Assembly (NCBI GenBank): GCA_020437395.1
Contig: JAGQWJ010000024.1
Location: 1-46,608, forward strand
Direction of reading: 5' to 3'
Source of the DNA: Ignavibacteriota bacterium
GTDB taxonomy: Bacteria; Bacteroidota; Ignavibacteria; Kapaibacteriales; UBA2268
Length of the DNA: 46,608 nucleotides
Both the position numbers and the translations under genes were made by a program. Positions 44,192 through 46,608 of this stretch are shown here, piece after piece (position 1 is the stretch's first letter; the number at the start of each line of letters is the position of its first letter). The notes under the pieces were generated by a model. The model worked only from the letters and a program-made list of their open reading frames with translations. It did no database searches and was not told the origin of the DNA.

Positions 44192-44695
44192 TTAATCATT
44201 GTCCATTTCTGAATGTTTCTCACCAGTTTTTGCATTTTCTTCAGGCATAATAATTTTACCATTTGGGTAGAATTTCGCTTCTTCAATATCGCCACCTTTT
44301 CGCAGTTTTACCTCGTAATAAGCCCCTTCTCTTGAGTCGTATTTTTCAACTCCCATTATTACATAGACAGTATATTCACCATCAATTGTATTTTGTATCA
44401 TTTCAGGTAATTCTGCTTCAGAGATTTCATGTTCTGTTTTCACCCAATCGCCATTTTCATCATAGTCGGCCTCATGTTTAACACCATCCAATTTGAACTC
44501 TACTTCCCAACCGTTTTCTTCTTGCTTCCATTCTACATCCGTTGCGTTGGGATATTTTTCAGCGAAAGCCGCATTGACATTGTCCATTATACTAGTTGTA
44601 TCAGTCGTTTCAGGCATATCTTCTATTTTCTTTTCTGTACAAGAGAATGCGAATATCAGCAAAGTTAAAACAAATAGTAATCTTATAGTTTTCAT
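44192..44695 (-). CDS. PepSY-like lipoprotein
   Basis: This 167-residue lipoprotein has a lipobox FAFSC (Cys19). The mature part matches the PepSY-like (putative beta-lactamase-inhibitor-like) fold, with KYPNATDVEWKQEENGWEVE followed by HEADYDENGDWVKTEHEI, a strand pattern repeated in the second half (YYEVKLRKGGDIEEAKFYPN). A tail rich in Glu, Lys and His follows. The ATG at 44695 is preferred to 44710. TATATTTG at 44733-44740 is a candidate -7 element. Confidence 0.78.
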   Translation of the reverse strand: MKTIRLLFVLTLLIFAFSCTEKKIEDMPETTDTTSIMDNVNAAFAEKYPNATDVEWKQEENGWEVEFKLDGVKHEADYDENGDWVKTEHEISEAELPEMIQNTIDGEYTVYVIMGVEKYDSREGAYYEVKLRKGGDIEEAKFYPNGKIIMPEENAKTGEKHSEMDND

Positions 44696-44732
44696 AATAA
44701 ATATTTCCAAAATTTTGAATTAGACATAAGTA

Positions 44733-44740
44733 CAAATATA
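44733..44740 (-). promoter_or_regulatory. -7 element before the PepSY-like lipoprotein gene
   Basis: The minus strand reads TATATTTG, 38 nt before the start codon, the same distance as the element before the glycosyltransferase gene. No -33 TTG was found. Confidence 0.35.
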
Positions 44741-45156
44741 ATATATGTTCTAGCGATTAATAAGGGAATTATTTATTTGGTTTTTTGTATTAGAAAATTC
44801 GATTAAAAACAAATTATGTATGTTATTATCACCCCGTTTCACCCCGTTGGAGTAAGCCACGGCTCTTGAGAGGAATTAAACTGTAGAGACGTAATGTTCA
44901 CATTGGGCAGTGTCAAAGGCAGAGTGAAGTAAAATTTTCGTATGTTTATTTAGAAATTATATTCAAAAAAAATCCTCGTATAATGTATTCAATGCCTAAG
45001 AGGTGGTTGAGATTATTAGGCAGATTCTGGGCTTCTAATATTTCAACTCCTAACTAACCGATTTTACATGTATTTAATTGGAAAAATATTCAATCAAACA
45101 AAAAAATATTGCAATAAAAAATCTAATTTTAGAAAGGTACCGTAGATATGTAAAAT
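44741..45156. other. Non-coding stretch with short repeats
   Basis: No gene was recognised. It holds a perfect tandem duplication of TCACCCCGTT at 44829-44848 and an 11-bp GTAGAGACGTA at 44883-44893 that also occurs at 14948-14958. The latter resembles the widespread GTAGAGACG-type intergenic repeats but its inverted half is not preserved. Confidence 0.4.
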
Positions 45157-45183
45157 TTGTTCAATAAATCTATGGAGGATATT

Positions 45184-45537
45184 ATGCGAAAAGTGCTAAT
45201 ATCTATGTCAATATGTCTAGCGATGTTCGCTACACAACTTTATGCTCGTCACAATACTGGCGAAATAATGTTCACTTCTATTCTTAAAGGAAACGCCGAG
45301 GTTCCTGCTGTCAAGACTGATGCACGGGGTGTTGTCACATTCAACTTAAATAGCACAATGGACACACTTTTCATCAACGGTACTTTTGCTGGTTTATCAG
45401 GAAAAATTACTGGGGCACACATTCACGAAGCCGAGATAGGCTCAAACGGTGGCGTAATAGTCGGACTCACTTCATTCATCAACAAAAATCAATCCGATTC
45501 CAAGGTCTGCCTTCGCACTATAACTAAACAAAACTAG
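45184..45537 (+). pseudogene. CHRD-domain protein, truncated at its C terminus
   Basis: This gene encodes 117 residues with a signal peptide (RKVLISMSICLAMFATQLYA). The CHRD fold is recognisable up to about residue 102: FTSILKGNAEVPAVKTDARG, then LFINGTFAGLSGKITGAHIH, then GGVIVGLTSFINKN. The rest of the CHRD domain, normally ending in a NPxGEIRGQ motif, is missing and replaced by QSDSKVCLRTITKQN, which is unrelated. That tail reads on the other strand as the start of a different secreted protein. The ATG follows a strong GGAGG. CHRD domains occur in secreted proteins of unknown function. Confidence 0.65.
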
Positions 45538-45564
45538 CAATATCATAACTGCAAACTTTCTCAT
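45472..45564 (-). pseudogene. Broken 5' end of a secreted-protein gene, antisense to the CHRD gene
   Basis: On the minus strand an ATG with GGAG 5 nt before it opens a 30-codon frame that reads MRKFAVMILLVLFSYSAKA, a textbook signal peptide, then DLGIGLIFVDE and stop. It overlaps the 3' end of the CHRD gene. The signal peptide and ribosome-binding site together make chance unlikely. It looks like the 5' end of a gene that lost its remainder in the same rearrangement that truncated CHRD, with the junction near 45488-45500. Confidence 0.5.
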
Positions 45565-45717
45565 AAATGCTCCATTAATATCTAAATAAAAAATCTAACA
45601 TACATACGATATATAGCAAGAAACGGATTTTATAGATGATGAGATTAACTCTATAGTTTTTATATTATAGATTTATTACTAAATTATTTAATTAGAAAAT
45701 TACATCTTGAGATAAAA

Positions 45718-46608
45718 ATGAAAAAAATACTATTTCTATTCCTATTTCTGCTTGCTTTAAACTCTTGTAAAAAAGATGAAGGCGATATAGTTTCACCTGG
45801 CGACGAATTCACTCCAAAAATTATAACCGAAACTTATGGAAATGCAAAGCTAGTTGGCTTTGTCAAAGATAAATCTGGGAATCCACTCGCAGGGGTTACA
45901 GTGTTTTTTGGAGAAGAAAAAACCACGACTGGCTCCGATGGTGGTTATCAATTAAACACGCTATCTGCCGGATCCAACAAAAGAATTTGGTTTCAGAAAT
46001 CGGGATATGCTTCCACTCAAAAACTGGCTGACATTAAGGAAGATTTACCGAATAGAATAGATGCAAGTCTATTTCCAATCGATAAAACAGGAAAAATGAA
46101 TAGCGATGGCGGTAAAATAGAAGGAAAAGATTTCTCAGTCGAAATTAAGCCGGGTGGATTTGTTTATTCTGATGGCAGTGTTGTAGAAGAAGATGTTATA
46201 GTAAATGTAACAGCATTTTTAACTAGTGAAGATGAGTTTTTAGATGCTTTCCCAGGTGAATTCCGAGGAACAAGAGAAAACGGTACCGAAACAGCAATCG
46301 AATCGTTTGGATTTATTGATGTTGTGTTAAAAGTGGAATCTGGCGAGCCCGTTCAACTAGCAGATGGAGTAACAGCAACAATTAAAATTAAAGCACCAGA
46401 GAATTCGCCAACATCAATCCCAATGTGGCATTATGACGACGACAAAGGAAAGTGGATAGAGGAAGGAATTGGCAAACTTGATAACGGATTATACACAGCA
46501 GAAGTCAATCACTTCACAAAATGGAACTGGGATAGACCCTATGAAGAAACTTCTAAGATTGTCGGGAGAGTAGTCGATAATGCTGGAAATCCAATAGAAG
46601 GAGCAAGT
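45718..46608 (+). CDS. Lipoprotein with carboxypeptidase-regulatory-like domains, 3' end outside the window
   Basis: The frame is open from the ATG at 45718 to the window end (297 codons). A lipobox LLALNSC (Cys17) follows the signal. Residues of about 40-105 form a carboxypeptidase-regulatory-like beta-sandwich (KLVGFVKDKSGNPLAGVTV, then TTTGSDGGYQL and WFQKSGYAS). A middle strand-rich region follows (FSVEIKPGGFVYSDGSVVEE), and at the window edge a second regulatory-like domain begins (IVGRVVDNAGNPIEGA). Such tandem domains are common in exported Bacteroidota proteins. It is probably a surface lipoprotein; its full length is unknown. Confidence 0.8.
   Translation, partial: MKKILFLFLFLLALNSCKKDEGDIVSPGDEFTPKIITETYGNAKLVGFVKDKSGNPLAGVTVFFGEEKTTTGSDGGYQLNTLSAGSNKRIWFQKSGYASTQKLADIKEDLPNRIDASLFPIDKTGKMNSDGGKIEGKDFSVEIKPGGFVYSDGSVVEEDVIVNVTAFLTSEDEFLDAFPGEFRGTRENGTETAIESFGFIDVVLKVESGEPVQLADGVTATIKIKAPENSPTSIPMWHYDDDKGKWIEEGIGKLDNGLYTAEVNHFTKWNWDRPYEETSKIVGRVVDNAGNPIEGAS

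Overview
This is an AT-rich bacterial chromosome segment, most likely from the Bacteroidota/FCB lineage. Six large secreted proteins end in a type IX secretion (T9SS) C-terminal sorting domain of the form YPNPxxD...GxYxxxxxxx...KFxKx. Several genes are preceded by Bacteroidota-type promoters (TTG or TTTG, 19-20 nt, TAnnTTTG). Clear AGGAG-like Shine-Dalgarno sites are also present (umuC follower, nosZ, cytochrome c, CHRD gene), which is less typical of class Bacteroidia and may point to an early-branching FCB group. No rRNA, tRNA or CRISPR array was seen, so placement rests on protein families and promoters only.

Layout. 1-720: a DUF559 endonuclease-like gene bracketed by two nearly identical 121/122-bp direct repeats that contain a C6/G6 hairpin, followed by a REP-like element. 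730-3133: umuC without umuD, a phage terminase-small-subunit-like gene and a YqiA-like esterase. 3123-5162: a PqiA-like membrane protein diverging from a tetR gene that is flanked by 22-bp direct repeats, one of them lying on its promoter. 5161-11675: three tandem paralogous secreted beta-propeller-like proteins whose sorting domains are far more alike than their bodies. 11891-17828: secreted T9SS proteins (a propeller/GATase-like protein and a carboxylesterase), a methyltransferase with a relic second copy, a DUF4168 lipoprotein and a DUF2834 protein.

17825-25067: a complete clade II nitrous oxide reductase cluster on the minus strand: Rrf2 regulator, small membrane protein, cytochrome c lipoprotein, nosZ, a terminator-like hairpin, a membrane protein, nosL, nosD, nosF, nosY. 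The products would reduce N2O to N2 in the periplasm: NosZ is the enzyme, the cytochrome a likely electron donor, NosL a copper chaperone and NosDFY the maturation machinery. lplA and a Crp/Fnr regulator follow on the other strand.

27526-35203: a glycosyltransferase, S-adenosylhomocysteine hydrolase and a 1548-aa T9SS surface protein. 35408-41492: a second Rrf2 regulator closely related to the first, a Rieske protein, and an eight-gene minus-strand run (DUF481 barrel, DUF1684, lipoprotein, unknown, YciI, old yellow enzyme, MarR, YceI) ending in a terminator. 41560-46608: lipoproteins, a trans-sulfuration PLP enzyme, a PepSY-like lipoprotein, a truncated CHRD protein joined to an antisense signal-peptide fragment, and a lipoprotein running off the window.

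The strongest candidates for something undescribed are the repeat-bracketed DUF559 unit, the sorting-domain homogenisation in the three-gene secreted array, and the paired operator-like repeats around tetR.
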